Shown here: positions 5,774-6,166 of the stretch, one piece after another
Numbering within the stretch: position 1 is the stretch's first letter
Layout: each line of letters starts with the position of its first letter
Assembly: GCA_017860985.1 (NCBI GenBank)
Contig: JAGFXG010000077.1
Coordinates: 1 to 6,166, forward strand
Direction: 5' to 3'
Length of the DNA: 6,166 nucleotides
DNA from: Deltaproteobacteria bacterium
GTDB taxonomy: Bacteria; Desulfobacterota; Syntrophia; Syntrophales; Smithellaceae
Translations under genes and position numbers: made by a program
Notes under the pieces: model-generated
Told to the model about the DNA's origin: nothing
Database searches by the model: none
What the model saw: the letters and a program-made list of their open reading frames with translations, nothing else

Positions 5774-6166
5774 TCAGTCTCCCTCCTTCACCGGTTTTTC
5801 TGCCTTTAACACATTCATCGCTTCATCATCCTCTGTTTTGCTGAAATCAGGTTTCTCTAGCTGCTTGCCCTTTCTCTCCAAAAGGACAAAGAACAGCGGA
5901 ATGAAAAATATGGCGATAAGAGTCGCACCCAGCATGCCGCCAATGACGCCCGTGCCAATGGAATGGCGGCTGTTCGCGGAAGCGCCGCTGGCAACGGCCA
6001 GCGGGACACAACCGAGAATAAAGGCCAGAGAGGTCATGACAATGGGCCTGAGTCGTATTTTGGCTGCTGATACGGCTGCATCATATACGGACAACCCCTC
6101 CTTGCGCTTCAAAACCGCAAACTCGATAATAAGAATGGCGTTTTTCGCTGCAAGGGCAATCAGGGT
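5774..6166 (-). CDS. RND efflux inner-membrane transporter (AcrB/MexB type), C-terminal fragment
   Basis: Only the last 130 codons are in the window; the reading frame is open to the right-hand edge, so the gene continues beyond it. The fragment corresponds to the end of AcrB-type hydrophobe/amphiphile exporters, which drive drug or lipid export with the proton gradient. [11 protein letters not shown] at the edge contains the Lys equivalent to AcrB Lys940. [15 protein letters not shown] contains equivalents of Arg971, Arg973 and Thr978 of the proton-relay region. Two last membrane segments follow (roughly fragment residues 41-60 and 73-96), then a hydrophilic charged tail of about 34 residues ending VKEGD. 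The apparent start at 6112 is an internal TTG (Leu), not a true start. It is followed by the outer-membrane factor gene with a single base between, placing both in one efflux operon; the adaptor gene presumably lies upstream, outside the window. Confidence 0.95.
   Translation of the reverse strand, partial: TLIALAAKNAILIIEFAVLKRKEGLSVYDAAVSAAKIRLRPIVMTSLAFILGCVPLAVASGASANSRHSIGTGVIGGMLGATLIAIFFIPLFFVLLERKGKQLEKPDFSKTEDDEAMNVLKAEKPVKEGD
5779..5788 (-). promoter_or_regulatory. SD site of the outer-membrane factor inside the pump gene
   Basis: On the minus strand the sequence AAGGAGGGAG lies within the last codons (Lys-Glu-Gly-Asp) of the pump gene; its AAGGAGG core (5788-5782) is nine bases before the ATG at 5772. 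With the stop and start arranged as TGA-T-ATG, ribosomes finishing the pump are well placed to begin the channel protein, which suits proteins needed in one complex. Confidence 0.7.

Overview
The window comes from a Gram-negative bacterium. It encodes a periplasm-facing class A penicillin-binding protein with a UB2H domain, an RND efflux pump, and an outer-membrane lipoprotein channel. The gene set, the strong Shine-Dalgarno (SD) sites and the protein style suggest a member of the former Deltaproteobacteria (Desulfobacterota, perhaps near the Syntrophales). That placement is inference from general familiarity, not from a search.

Layout. Positions 1-301 are an AT-rich non-coding stretch with three perfect 10-bp palindromes and no convincing gene. 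On the + strand there follow a bifunctional PBP1b-type peptidoglycan synthase (302-2614), a VOC/glyoxalase-fold protein resembling methylmalonyl-CoA epimerase (2710-3288), a DUF47/PhoU-like protein (3424-4044), and a 74-residue five-cysteine protein (4097-4321). On the - strand, converging on that small gene with only 20 bp between them, is the distal part of an RND multidrug-efflux operon: the C-terminal end of the inner-membrane pump (5774-6166, continuing beyond the window) and the NodT/OprM-type outer-membrane factor (4342-5772).

How the genes work together. The pump and the outer-membrane factor are the two ends of one tripartite efflux machine, with a single base between stop and start; the adaptor and most of the pump lie outside the window. 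The + strand genes do not form an obvious pathway: cell-wall synthesis, a metal-dependent VOC enzyme, and a PhoU-like regulator. The DUF47 gene and the small cysteine protein are 52 bp apart and probably co-transcribed. A Pit phosphate transporter, the usual DUF47 partner, is not in the window.

Most of the window is ordinary core or housekeeping sequence with no mobile elements, RNA genes, CRISPR arrays or broken genes. I see no convincing new system. The leads most worth following are the uncharacterised twin-CPxCK protein next to an orphan DUF47 gene, the start-site question of the PBP, and the palindromes in the 5' regions.
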